From positions 124,001 to 188,000 of the forward strand of contig NZ_JACHCE010000008.1 in NCBI RefSeq assembly GCF_014200605.1: DNA of 64,000 nucleotides, written 5' to 3'. The first letter of the stretch is position 1, and each line of letters begins with the position of its first letter. A program made the position numbers and the translations under genes. The DNA comes from Pedobacter cryoconitis. GTDB lineage: Bacteria > Bacteroidota > Bacteroidia > Sphingobacteriales > Sphingobacteriaceae. A model generated the notes under the pieces. The model did not search any database and had not been told where the DNA came from. It saw only the letters and a program-made list of their open reading frames with translations. Positions 32,865 through 41,909 of the stretch are shown piece after piece.

Positions 32865-35537
32865 ATGAATTACCCATTAGAATATCCATTTTCATTATCT
32901 GTAGAAGCCGTGCTTAAACGTTCCGAAACGGACAACAACAATGGAATTTCTGCGCCTGAGGCTGCCAAACGTTCTCTAACCTATGGTCTCAACACCTATA
33001 AAACGCAAAAGCAAAAATCGCTGTGGCAAATTCTGATAGCACAATTCAACAGCCCGATTGTTTATCTTTTATTTTTTGGCGCAGTTGTTTCAATTTACTT
33101 TAAGGATCTTTTAGAAACCATCGCTATTCTGGTCGTCATTGTTGTCAATGCGCTGATCGGCTTTTTTATGGAAATGCAGGCCCGCAGTTCTATGACCGCG
33201 TTGAAAAAAATGGATGTTATCCTGGCAAAAGTAATTCGTGGGGGCAAAACCAGATCAATTCCATCTGAAACGTTGGTGCCAGGCGATCTTGTTCCGCTGG
33301 AAGCGGGGGATATTGTACCAGCAGATGGCCGTTTAATAGCCGTTAACCGCTTGCAATGCGATGAATCTTCACTTACCGGCGAATCACTTCCCTCCAACAA
33401 AATAACCGGACCGCTGGATGAAGATACGCTTATCGGTGATCAGCAGAACATGGTTTTTAAAGGTACCTCAGTAATAAATGGAAATGGGCAAATGGTCATC
33501 ACGGGCATTGGAGCAAATACACAATTAGGCAACATTACTACTTTGGTGGGAAGCTCTGCAGATACGATAACCCCACTCGATAAAAAACTGAACAGGTTAA
33601 GCCGGAAACTCATCTGGATCACACTCGGCATGACCGCTATTTTTGCGGTCACAGGATTTATTCAAGGTAAGACCATATTAACCATTATCGAGACATCCAT
33701 TGCCCTGGCAGTGGCCGCTATACCAGAGGGCTTACCTATAGTGGCAACAGTGGCGCTATCCTACGGCATGTTGCTGATGGCCAGACGAAATGCTATCGTT
33801 AAGAAGCTATCTGCTGTAGAAACACTGGGCAGCACCGGGGTAATTTTGACAGACAAGACGGGTACCCTGACCGAAAATAAGATCCATGCCGATACCTTCG
33901 CATTTCCAGAAGAAAACATCAAAGTACATATCGAAAACAAACAGTTGAAATTTCTGTCCGGAAAGATTAAGGTAAGTACCGAAAATTACAATAAACTACT
34001 GCTAACCGGTGTCTTATGCAATGATTCAAATGGAATAAGCGGCGATCCTGTGGAAGTGGCCTTGATACAAACAGCCATTGCCGCCGGCTTAGATACTGGT
34101 GAATTGGTTAAAGAATATGTACGTACCGCAGAAGTACCCTTTAGTTCTGAGATGATGATGATGGGTACGCTGCATCAAACATCCTCCGGATATTTTGCTG
34201 CTGCCAAAGGCTCAATGGAAAGATTGCTGGAAAAATGTAGCCAAATACAATTTGGTACCCTGATCAAACATTTAGATGCCGAATGTAAGAATGCTCTGCT
34301 TTTGAAATCGGAGGAAATGTCGGCCAGCGGACAGCGGGTCCTGGCCTTTGCCTACAGGGCGGATGACTCGCTTAATGTGCACAATTATTTGGATGACCTG
34401 GTTTATATTGGCATGGTGGGCTTTCTTGATCCACCCCGGAAAGATATAAAAGCTGCTATTTTAAGTTGCAGGAATGCGGGAATCAAAGTGGTGATGATCA
34501 CTGGCGATCATCCGCAAACGGCATTAAATATTGCCCGAAAAGTGGGGCTGATTGACGAGAAAAATAAAGAGGTAATTACCGGGAAAGAATTGCCCAAGCC
34601 CGAATTATTAACAAAAGAATGGCGACAACGTATTTTGGCTACGGCCGTTTTTGCAAGAGCTTCACCCAAACAAAAACTTGAAATAGCAGATGTTTTTCAA
34701 AAGGCAGGATCTATCGTTGCCATGACAGGTGATGGTGTAAACGATGCACCTGCTTTAAAAAAAGCAGATGTAGGTATTGCAATGGGCATCCGGGGAACCC
34801 AGGTGGCTAAAGAAACGGCAAGTATCATATTAAAAGATGACTCTTTTACCTCTATTGCCGATGCTGTTGCGCACGGTAGAGAAATCTTTCAGAACATTCA
34901 AAAATTTGTGGTTTATCTGGTATCCTGTAACCTAAGTGAAATATTCATTGTAACTGTTTTAGGTGTAGCTGTACCCGGTGCAACTTTACTTCCACTACAG
35001 ATCTTGTTTTTAAATATGGTGACAGATATATTCCCGGCACTTGCACTTGGTTTAGGTACAGGGGATAGGACTGTGATGTTAAGCCCTCCAAGAGACCCTG
35101 AAAAAAATATTATCACCAACCAAAAATGGCTGGTAATAGCCCTGTATTCCGCTGCGATCACCTTAGCTGTGATCATTGCAGTAATCTATTGTAAAGAAGT
35201 GCTTCACAGTGACGACCGGACCTGTAATAATATCGCCTTTATCACGCTCGTTTTTGCACAGCTATTCCACGTATTCAATATGTCTTCCAATGGTTCTGGA
35301 TTTTTGAATAACGAAATTACCAGGAATAAATTTGTTTGGATCGCGATCCTGATATGTAGTGGCCTTACCTTTATGGCCTTTGCTATCCCCGGTATGCGTA
35401 TAGTTTTAGGTTTATCCATACTTTCATTCAAATTATGGATGGTTTCCATTACCATTGGCCTGTTGCCATTATTGACGATCAAGGCTTATAAAGCATTATC
35501 GAAAAAATCACCTATCAAACCGTCATTGGACTTTTAG
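32865..35537 (+). CDS. P2-type cation-transporting ATPase (Ca2+-ATPase-like)
   Basis: An 890-residue P-type ATPase of class P2A/P2-like. The actuator TGES is in LTGESLPSNK, the M4 ion motif is AAIPEGLPIVATV (PEGL, typical of Ca2+ pumps), the phosphorylation site is LTDKTGTLTENK (Asp near 329), the nucleotide domain has AAKGSMERLL, and the hinge is TGDGVNDAPAL. About ten membrane helices are visible. Likely exports Ca2+ or a monovalent cation. It overlaps the convergent AI-2E-type gene by 23 bp at its 3' end. It parallels CtpF, the P-type ATPase of the mycobacterial DosR regulon. Confidence 0.88.
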   Translation: MNYPLEYPFSLSVEAVLKRSETDNNNGISAPEAAKRSLTYGLNTYKTQKQKSLWQILIAQFNSPIVYLLFFGAVVSIYFKDLLETIAILVVIVVNALIGFFMEMQARSSMTALKKMDVILAKVIRGGKTRSIPSETLVPGDLVPLEAGDIVPADGRLIAVNRLQCDESSLTGESLPSNKITGPLDEDTLIGDQQNMVFKGTSVINGNGQMVITGIGANTQLGNITTLVGSSADTITPLDKKLNRLSRKLIWITLGMTAIFAVTGFIQGKTILTIIETSIALAVAAIPEGLPIVATVALSYGMLLMARRNAIVKKLSAVETLGSTGVILTDKTGTLTENKIHADTFAFPEENIKVHIENKQLKFLSGKIKVSTENYNKLLLTGVLCNDSNGISGDPVEVALIQTAIAAGLDTGELVKEYVRTAEVPFSSEMMMMGTLHQTSSGYFAAAKGSMERLLEKCSQIQFGTLIKHLDAECKNALLLKSEEMSASGQRVLAFAYRADDSLNVHNYLDDLVYIGMVGFLDPPRKDIKAAILSCRNAGIKVVMITGDHPQTALNIARKVGLIDEKNKEVITGKELPKPELLTKEWRQRILATAVFARASPKQKLEIADVFQKAGSIVAMTGDGVNDAPALKKADVGIAMGIRGTQVAKETASIILKDDSFTSIADAVAHGREIFQNIQKFVVYLVSCNLSEIFIVTVLGVAVPGATLLPLQILFLNMVTDIFPALALGLGTGDRTVMLSPPRDPEKNIITNQKWLVIALYSAAITLAVIIAVIYCKEVLHSDDRTCNNIAFITLVFAQLFHVFNMSSNGSGFLNNEITRNKFVWIAILICSGLTFMAFAIPGMRIVLGLSILSFKLWMVSITIGLLPLLTIKAYKALSKKSPIKPSLDF

Positions 35538-36585
35538 CAGGTCTCTCATCACCAAGAAGTATTCCCCAATGCTTATATTTTTCGGTGTGATCGAAGACGA
35601 TTTTAAAAACAGACAGTATTGGCATGGCAAGAAACATACCCGATAAACCGGCCATGACTCCTCCAACGAAAATACCGACAATAGAAACAAGCGGATTAAT
35701 CTTCACCTGAGAACCTACGATACGTGGCATTAAAATATTATTATCCAGAAATTGCACTACAGTTATAGCTCCTAGTACGATTACAACATCTGTAATACTA
35801 TCAGAGGATGCTAAGGTGAGCAATATACCCAGGATATTACCAATTAAGGCCCCCAAATAAGGGATAAGGTTCAAAAAAGCAAAAATGATTCCGATCAACA
35901 GCGCATTCTGGATACCGAAAAGCCACAATGCGCCACCTAATAGGACGATGATATAAGTGATTTGTATCAACAACCCGATAAGGTAGCTTTTAACTATTTT
36001 TTCTATCTGCCGGATGGCTTTCTCTACGTTTTGATGCTCCTGTTTTGTAAAACACATCAGGATGAACTTTAAAAAGATGTTTCTGTATAAGATGATCAGG
36101 TAGATATAAATCGGAAGCAAACCTATAAATATGATTATGCCCGATAAAGATCCTGCAGCACCGCTTAAAACGCCGCCAAGGGAGTTAAAGAGTTTTTTGC
36201 TCTGCATATTAATGAAGCTAACCTGGTCCGCTGGGGAATACCCAAATGACTTATTGATCCAGATACTGAGATTATCTAAATGCTTAGTTACAGTAAGCTG
36301 TATTTTAGGGAAATCATCTAATAATGCGCCCACTTGGCTGGAAAAAAGCCAAATAATCATCGCTATTGCAATCGCTAATAATAAGATCGGTAAAAAAACA
36401 GCAATGGCTTCAGGTACTTTTAGCCTTCTGAAAAAGCGGAATACAGGCAAAAGCACAAGGCTAAAGAAAAAGGCCATTAACAAGGGCATAATGATCGTAT
36501 TTCCCGCCACTATTGAAGCTCCTAAAACAAACAGGCCAACCAATTCTATGGCCCGTTTAACGGTTACCGGCATTTCTTTTACCAT
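35515..36585 (-). CDS. AI-2E/TqsA/PerM-family transporter
   Basis: A 356-residue integral membrane protein with about eight helices and the PerM/AI-2E family layout (GNTIIMPLLMAFFFSLVLLPV near the N terminus; IAFLNLIPYLGALIG and NNILMPRIVGSQVKINPLVSI near the C terminus). Family members include the E. coli AI-2 exporter TqsA and Na+/H+ antiporters, so the substrate is open. It lies 12 bp after the DUF2231-like gene on the same strand and overlaps the 3' end of the convergent P-type ATPase by 23 bp. Confidence 0.85.
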   Translation of the reverse strand: MVKEMPVTVKRAIELVGLFVLGASIVAGNTIIMPLLMAFFFSLVLLPVFRFFRRLKVPEAIAVFLPILLLAIAIAMIIWLFSSQVGALLDDFPKIQLTVTKHLDNLSIWINKSFGYSPADQVSFINMQSKKLFNSLGGVLSGAAGSLSGIIIFIGLLPIYIYLIILYRNIFLKFILMCFTKQEHQNVEKAIRQIEKIVKSYLIGLLIQITYIIVLLGGALWLFGIQNALLIGIIFAFLNLIPYLGALIGNILGILLTLASSDSITDVVIVLGAITVVQFLDNNILMPRIVGSQVKINPLVSIVGIFVGGVMAGLSGMFLAMPILSVFKIVFDHTEKYKHWGILLGDERPAKSPMTV

Positions 36586-36597
36586 GGATTATAGTTT

Positions 36598-37083
36598 TCA
36601 ATCATCTTTTTTACCACTTACTTCCTTAGAAGTGGATACTGAATTAGCGCCAATTTCTGTATGTCTGATCTGTCCTCCCAAATAGCCGGTCCTTGCTACA
36701 AAACCAAATGCTGTTAAGGAAGTAAATAATGCGATCCATGCAAACGGTCTGGTCAACGAATGGCTTTTCCAAGTTACAAATACCCCGGCCATTGAAATTA
36801 TTCCTACCACAATCAAGCCGATCAACGATGGCAGTGCAGACGCTGCATGTTCTTCTATAATATTTTTAGAGATCCCTTGTATATGCTCGACCGTTTCTTC
36901 AGCACTTTCACCGGTTGCATAAGCTATACAGGCCCCGATAGCGGAGATTATCAAAATACTATAGGCAGCCATTAAAGTAGAGTTGCTTTTTCTCCATATT
37001 CCATGGATCAAAACAAGTACACCCAAGATACATCCTATAATAGGGAAATGGGTGATCAACAGGTGTATGTGCGTTTGGTTCAT
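36598..37083 (-). CDS. DUF2231-like four-helix membrane protein
   Basis: A 161-residue membrane protein with four helices. It opens with the family's His-rich pattern IHLLITHFPIIG, and has TGESAEETVEH and EEHAASAL loops rich in His and Glu, similar to DUF2231 proteins that may bind haem or metal. I place the start at the ATG at 37083 rather than 37104, because the longer start lies within the predicted -7 element (37102-37095) and upstream of the predicted transcription start (37090). Confidence 0.7.
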   Translation of the reverse strand: MNQTHIHLLITHFPIIGCILGVLVLIHGIWRKSNSTLMAAYSILIISAIGACIAYATGESAEETVEHIQGISKNIIEEHAASALPSLIGLIVVGIISMAGVFVTWKSHSLTRPFAWIALFTSLTAFGFVARTGYLGGQIRHTEIGANSVSTSKEVSGKKDD

Positions 37084-37094
37084 GATTTTTTTAT

Positions 37095-37190
37095 TAAAGA
37101 TCATTCATTTGAAAGTAGTTTTAAGTGATTGATATCAAGTGTATTAATGATGCTTGTCATTTAGATTTTAATGGTAAATAAATAGATTTA
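37095..37190. promoter_or_regulatory. Divergent promoter with paired FNR-like boxes
   Basis: Boxes 37125-37138 (GTGAT-TGAT-ATCAA) and 37147-37160 (ATGAT-GCTT-GTCAT) start 22 bp apart. On the minus strand GATCTTTA (37102-37095) and on the plus strand TAGATTTA (37183-37190) each end exactly 30 nt from their proximal box. One box pair therefore serves both directions in perfect mirror symmetry. Confidence 0.8.
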
Positions 37191-37273
37191 TGATCTAACT
37201 TGACAAATTGAGACCCACTAAAAAATTATTGTAAAAGGGGATAAAAGGCTTTAATCTTACTAATTGATAGTAC

Positions 37274-39805
37274 ATGAAAGTAAATAATTTTAACGTACAG
37301 GGCTTAAGCCGCCAGGATGTAACTGCTGCAAGGTTAAAGTATGGGCAAAACAGCCTGTCGTTTAAAAAAGAAAATGGATTTGTTGATGCCCTAAAAGGAT
37401 TGGTAAAAGAGCCAATGGTGATGTTACTCTTGGTTACTTCGTGCATATATTTTATCAGTGGAAAACTGGGTGATGGAGTGTTTTTGGCTTCAGCTATTGT
37501 ACTCGTAGCAGGGATTTCTTTATACCAGGACTCCCGTAGCCGCAACGCACTCGAAAAATTAAAGGATTTTTCTCAGCCAAGGTGCAAAGTGATCAGAGAT
37601 GGCGGAGTCTTAGAAATAAAAAGTGAAGAGTTAGTCATAGGTGACAGCCTGATGGTAGAGGAAGGAACTTCCATCACAGCAGATGGTATGATTGTGCACT
37701 CCAACGATTTTTCGGTCAATGAAAGCATCCTCACAGGCGAATCATTCGCCGTTTATAAAGACCAGTCTTCTGTTGACAACTTGATTTTCCATGGCACAAC
37801 CGTAGCCAGTGGCCTGGCCATTGCAACCATAACTGCCATAGGGAATCAAACCCGGCTGGGGAAAATCGGCAAAAGCCTGGAGTCTATTGTGGAAGAGAAA
37901 ACGCCTCTTGAGTTACAGATCAATAATTTTGTAAAAAAAATGGTGATCGTTGGGGTGATCGTTTTCCTAATCGTTTGGGGTATCAATTATTTTCATTCTT
38001 TAAATATTTTAGATAGCCTGATCAAAGCGCTTACACTCGCCATGAGTATTTTGCCTGAAGAGATCCCGGTTGCTTTTACCACCTTTATGGCGCTTGGTGC
38101 CTGGCGGCTGATGAAAATGGGTATCGTGGTTAAACAAATGAAAACGGTTGAAACTCTTGGCAGTGCATCGGTCATATGCACTGATAAAACAGGTACCATC
38201 ACAGAAAACAAGATGAGCCTTGCAAAAGTGTATACTTTGCAGCAGAATCGTATAGCTGACGCTATGGTAAAGATTTCAAATGGTGCTGAGCAGGATCTGA
38301 TAACATTAGCCATGTGGGCCAGTGAACCGATACCCTTCGATCCGATGGAAATCGCCCTGCATCAAGCCTATACAAAAACAGTTCTTGCTGATGAGCGTCG
38401 TGATTATCGAATGATCCACGAGTATCCCCTAGGTGGTAAGCCCCCCATGATGACACATCTGTTTGAAAATAAAAACGGACAACGCATTATAGCGGCCAAA
38501 GGCGCACCCGAAGCACTAATCAGCATTTCCCACTTAACAAGCCAAGAGAAGAAACAGGTAGCAACAGCAATTGAAATAATGGCTGCCGAAGGATACCGGG
38601 TATTGGCTGTAGCAGAGGCAAATTTTGCGGGAACTGATTTCCCTGCCACTCAGCAGGAATTCCAGTTCGCCTTTAAAGGTTTAATTGCATTTTATGACCC
38701 ACCTAAGAAGAACATCAACGCTGTATTGCAAGACTTTTATAAAGCAGGTATCACGGTTAAGATTATCACAGGTGATAATGCGGAAACCACCGGCGCAATT
38801 GCCCGGCAAATTGATTTTAGAGGGTTTGACCACTGCATTAGCGGTGATGCGCTAATGGAGCTATCTGATAAAGAACTTGGAGAGAAAGTAGAGACCGTGA
38901 ATATTTTTACGCGAATGTTTCCTGATGCTAAACTAAGGATCATTAACGCATTAAAAGCTGAAGGTGAAATAGTAGCCATGACTGGGGACGGAGTAAATGA
39001 CGGTCCTGCACTAAAGGCCGCAAACATAGGGATAGCCATGGGCAAAAAGGGAACCGAAATTGCCAAGCAGGCCGCATCTCTCATATTACTGGAGGATGAT
39101 CTTTCTAAAATGGTTGATGCTGTGGCGATGGGCAGACGTATCTATACCAATCTTAAAAAAGCGATACAATACATTATTTCCATCCACATACCAATTGTTT
39201 TAACCGTATTTATTCCGTTGGCCTTAGGTTGGATATACCCCAATATATTTTCTCCCGTACATATCATTTTCCTGGAATTGATTATGGGGCCAACCTGTTC
39301 TGTTATTTACGAGAACGAACCCATGGAGAAAAACACGATGCTGCAAAAGCCACGCCCGTTCAGTACCACTTTCTTTAACTGGAAGGAGTTAATGACGAGT
39401 GTCTTTCAGGGATTGGTTATTACAGGTGGAACGTTGTTTACTTATCAATATGCCGTAGCCAGAGGAGCAGATGAACAGTTGACCCGAACTATGGTATTCA
39501 CCTGCCTGATAACAGCCAACATCTTACTCACAATGGTCAACCGGTCATTTTATTATTCAATACTTACCACGATCAAGTATAAAAACAATCTGGTATTGCT
39601 AATCGTCGGGATTACCATATTTATTTCCGCGTCCTTAATTTACCTCAGCCCGTTAGCAAATTTCTTTGGTTTCGTACCGTTAAAATTGCCTGAAATTCTC
39701 GTAAGTGCAGGTATCGGTTTGTTGTCGGTAATATGGTTTGAACTTTTTAAATGGAGAAAACGACTGACATCCAAAAAGACTTTTACAAATCGCAGTACTT
39801 CATGA
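37274..39805 (+). CDS. P2-like cation-transporting P-type ATPase
   Basis: An 843-residue P-type ATPase. TGES is in LTGESFAVYK, the phosphorylation site is CTDKTGTITENK (Asp near 303), the nucleotide region has AAKGAPEALI and the hinge is TGDGVNDGPALKAA. The M4 motif is LPEEIPVAFTTF, which differs from the PEGL of Ca2+ pumps and from the TPEMLP of Mg2+ pumps, so the ion is uncertain. GAPEAL and GPAL resemble a Bacteroidota clade often annotated as Ca2+ or generic cation ATPase. The divergent DUF2231/AI-2E operon shares its promoter region. Confidence 0.84.
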   Translation: MKVNNFNVQGLSRQDVTAARLKYGQNSLSFKKENGFVDALKGLVKEPMVMLLLVTSCIYFISGKLGDGVFLASAIVLVAGISLYQDSRSRNALEKLKDFSQPRCKVIRDGGVLEIKSEELVIGDSLMVEEGTSITADGMIVHSNDFSVNESILTGESFAVYKDQSSVDNLIFHGTTVASGLAIATITAIGNQTRLGKIGKSLESIVEEKTPLELQINNFVKKMVIVGVIVFLIVWGINYFHSLNILDSLIKALTLAMSILPEEIPVAFTTFMALGAWRLMKMGIVVKQMKTVETLGSASVICTDKTGTITENKMSLAKVYTLQQNRIADAMVKISNGAEQDLITLAMWASEPIPFDPMEIALHQAYTKTVLADERRDYRMIHEYPLGGKPPMMTHLFENKNGQRIIAAKGAPEALISISHLTSQEKKQVATAIEIMAAEGYRVLAVAEANFAGTDFPATQQEFQFAFKGLIAFYDPPKKNINAVLQDFYKAGITVKIITGDNAETTGAIARQIDFRGFDHCISGDALMELSDKELGEKVETVNIFTRMFPDAKLRIINALKAEGEIVAMTGDGVNDGPALKAANIGIAMGKKGTEIAKQAASLILLEDDLSKMVDAVAMGRRIYTNLKKAIQYIISIHIPIVLTVFIPLALGWIYPNIFSPVHIIFLELIMGPTCSVIYENEPMEKNTMLQKPRPFSTTFFNWKELMTSVFQGLVITGGTLFTYQYAVARGADEQLTRTMVFTCLITANILLTMVNRSFYYSILTTIKYKNNLVLLIVGITIFISASLIYLSPLANFFGFVPLKLPEILVSAGIGLLSVIWFELFKWRKRLTSKKTFTNRSTS

Positions 39806-39855
39806 ACAGGAGAAAATTTTTAGGCCTGCCGCCAGGTTTGGTATTGATAGCTTAA
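39802..39855 (+). pseudogene. Remnant of a Tat-signal gene start
   Basis: ATG overlaps the ATPase stop (ATGA). The frame encodes MNRRKFLGLPPGLVLIA and then stops; reading past the TAA gives PLALNDKAIL before another stop. R-R-K-F-L-G followed by a hydrophobic run is a twin-arginine signal start, similar to the intact nitroreductase at 40747 (MKRREFLAFSGGSIVLAG). It is probably the decayed 5' end of a related exported enzyme. Confidence 0.4.
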
Positions 39856-39921
39856 CCTCTTGCACTAAATGATAAAGCAATCTTGTAAGGGAAGATTTAA
39901 AGTCCGTTTTATAGTTTTTTA

Positions 39922-40029
39922 ATGCAGAAGATCATTTTACTAATTCCATTTGGAATAATGCTTTACCTCCTAATATGGGCAGGACTAAATCTTACCGTAG
40001 GCATAAACTTCAATTTAAGCAAGCAATAG
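39922..40029 (+). CDS. Possible small membrane protein, 35 residues
   Basis: A complete ORF (MQKIILLIPFGIMLYLL... then SKQ and TAG) encoding a single hydrophobic helix with a short polar tail. Length and composition suit a small membrane protein, but no homologue or clear translation signal is recognised. It lies in the gap between the ATPase and the cupin gene. Confidence 0.35.
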   Translation: MQKIILLIPFGIMLYLLIWAGLNLTVGINFNLSKQ

Positions 40030-40054
40030 CTTTTGAAGATTTGGGTGCTGAAAA

Positions 40055-40120
40055 TGTTATTATATCATGTCCAGAGATGATGGGCGTCATTTCTAAAGCT
40101 ACTCATTAATACCACCTTTA
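40055..40120 (+). promoter_or_regulatory. FNR-like box pair for the cupin-nitroreductase operon
   Basis: Strong box 40077-40090 reads ATGAT-GGGC-GTCAT, the same core as the box before the sensor kinase. Exactly 22 bp upstream, 40055-40068 keeps only the right half (ATCAT). CACCTTTA (40113-40120) ends exactly 30 nt after the strong box, giving a start near 40125. Confidence 0.72.
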
Positions 40121-40129
40121 TAAAAACAA

Positions 40130-40684
40130 ATGGCCATGAAAAAAATAATTTTCCCAATTGCACTAGTAACAGCTGGATTAGTAGGTCTAAATACCTTTGA
40201 AGCAGCGGCCCAAACATCAGGATCAACACAAAAGAAAAACATTAACATACATGCTAAAACGCTAAGTAAAACACAAATGAAAGGATTTAAAACAGACATC
40301 CAGAAGGATGCCATTGAAAATAATAGCTTCAGAAAGGTACTTTATACAGCCAAACATCTTCAGTTAGTATTGATGAGTTTAAAGCCGGGTGAAGAAATCG
40401 GATTGGAGACACATGCCAACAGTGATCAGTTCTTCCGGTTTGAAGGAGGTAAGGGAAAATGCATTATTAATGAAACCGTTTATACAGTAAAGGATGGCGA
40501 CGTGATTATAGTACCTGCCGGGTCTAAACATAATGTGATCAATACAGATACTAAAAAAGATCTGAAGCTGTACACTATATATGCGGAACCACAACATAAA
40601 GATGGCATCATAAGAGCCACAAAAAATGATGCTGAACGACACGAAGCCAAATTTGATGGTAAAACAACAGAAAAAGATATGTAA
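40130..40684 (+). CDS. Exported cupin-domain protein
   Basis: A 184-residue protein with a signal peptide (MKKIIFPIALVTAGLVGLNTFEAAAQ; cleavage after AAA/AQ) and a single cupin barrel: LVLMSLKPGEEIGLETHANSDQFFRFEGGKGKCII, then GDVIIVPAGSKHNVIN. The metal-binding set appears as H..DQF (Gln/Glu position) and H in SKHNV. Cupins of this size are often oxygenases, isomerases or storage proteins; the substrate is unknown. An ATG six bases downstream is an equally possible start. Confidence 0.8.
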   Translation: MAMKKIIFPIALVTAGLVGLNTFEAAAQTSGSTQKKNINIHAKTLSKTQMKGFKTDIQKDAIENNSFRKVLYTAKHLQLVLMSLKPGEEIGLETHANSDQFFRFEGGKGKCIINETVYTVKDGDVIIVPAGSKHNVINTDTKKDLKLYTIYAEPQHKDGIIRATKNDAERHEAKFDGKTTEKDM

Positions 40685-40746
40685 TAACTGAACAGAATAG
40701 GGGTAAGACTATTTTAGTTTTTGAATAAAATTAAATATCACATTAG

Positions 40747-41865
40747 ATGAAGAGGAGGGAATTTTTAGCTTTTTCAGGCGGATCTATAGTTCTCGCGGGA
40801 ACAACGTATTACCTACTTAGCGATAAAACTAATTTTGTGAGATCAGACACTTCAAAAGATGAAGTTAGTAAAGTTGCTTTAACTGCTGATGAACGGCGCA
40901 TACTATACTTCGCTTCCCTGGCTCCGAGCGGTCATAATACACAACCCTGGTTCATCCAGCATATTGAGCCCTTGCACTGGATCATCTGTAACGATAAAAG
41001 TAAATGGCTGCCCGCTGTTGATCCGATGCAAAGGGAAACTATACTTTCCATCGGTGCATTTATTCAAAATTTAGAATATGCCGCTGATTATCTGGGCTAC
41101 CGGTGCCAATTCAGTTTGATAGCTAGCAATAATCAGGATGAAAAAGTAATGAGCGTCCAACTGATCAGATCGGGTAACCAATTCAAGTATAATGTTGAAA
41201 CCATTGTACAACGCCGCACGATAAGATCGAATATACTCTCTGCGGGATTAAAAATTGAACACATCAGGCAATTAATTGATAATGAACCGGACCTCATTCA
41301 TTTCATTCCACACAAGACAAAGTCCTATTATGATCTGAACGAACAAACCATCGAAGCAAACAAGATTCAATCCTATCGTAATCCCGCGCAAAAAGAATTG
41401 GCTGACTGGATCAGATTTTCTAGTAAGGATGCTGAGAAATACGGAGATGGCCTAACTACTGGCAGTATGGAAATTGAGGGCATTTCTGGTTGGGTGGTGC
41501 GTAACTTTTATGGAAAATCCAATGTGATGGGTAAAAACTTCAGGAATCAGAATATTAACCAGGTAGAGAAACAGGTAGCTTCATCTGCAGGTTGGTTTTT
41601 AATAACAAGTAAAGATAACTCTGTAAGCTCCCTAATCGAAACCGGGAGGCGGATGCAACGGCTGTTCCTAAAAGTAAAAGAAAAAGGTATCGCTATACAT
41701 CCGATGACCCAAATACTGGAAGAGCCATCCATTTATCAAAGTCTGAACGCATCCATCGGCCTAAATGATCCGATACAGTTTGTGCTACGAACCGGATATG
41801 TTAAGGATTATCCTGAACCTGTCTCGCTAAGGCGAACGGTAGACCAGCTTGTTCGAATGATCTAA
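40747..41865 (+). CDS. Acg-family FMN-binding nitroreductase with Tat signal
   Basis: A 372-residue exported flavoprotein. It starts MKRREFLAFSGGS with a twin-arginine signal and hydrophobic run. The mature part has APSGHNTQPWFIQ near residue 60, RETILSIGAFIQNLEYAADYLGY and a C-terminal half of the Acg (Rv2032/Rv3131) type, a diverged double nitroreductase fold thought to bind FMN. Acg-like proteins are core members of the mycobacterial DosR dormancy regulon, so its place behind an FNR-like promoter here is notable. Follows the cupin gene by about 60 bp. Confidence 0.82.
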   Translation: MKRREFLAFSGGSIVLAGTTYYLLSDKTNFVRSDTSKDEVSKVALTADERRILYFASLAPSGHNTQPWFIQHIEPLHWIICNDKSKWLPAVDPMQRETILSIGAFIQNLEYAADYLGYRCQFSLIASNNQDEKVMSVQLIRSGNQFKYNVETIVQRRTIRSNILSAGLKIEHIRQLIDNEPDLIHFIPHKTKSYYDLNEQTIEANKIQSYRNPAQKELADWIRFSSKDAEKYGDGLTTGSMEIEGISGWVVRNFYGKSNVMGKNFRNQNINQVEKQVASSAGWFLITSKDNSVSSLIETGRRMQRLFLKVKEKGIAIHPMTQILEEPSIYQSLNASIGLNDPIQFVLRTGYVKDYPEPVSLRRTVDQLVRMI

Positions 41866-41909
41866 TTGTAACTTGTTTCAATGTTTTCCTATGCACAAAA
41901 ATATAACAC

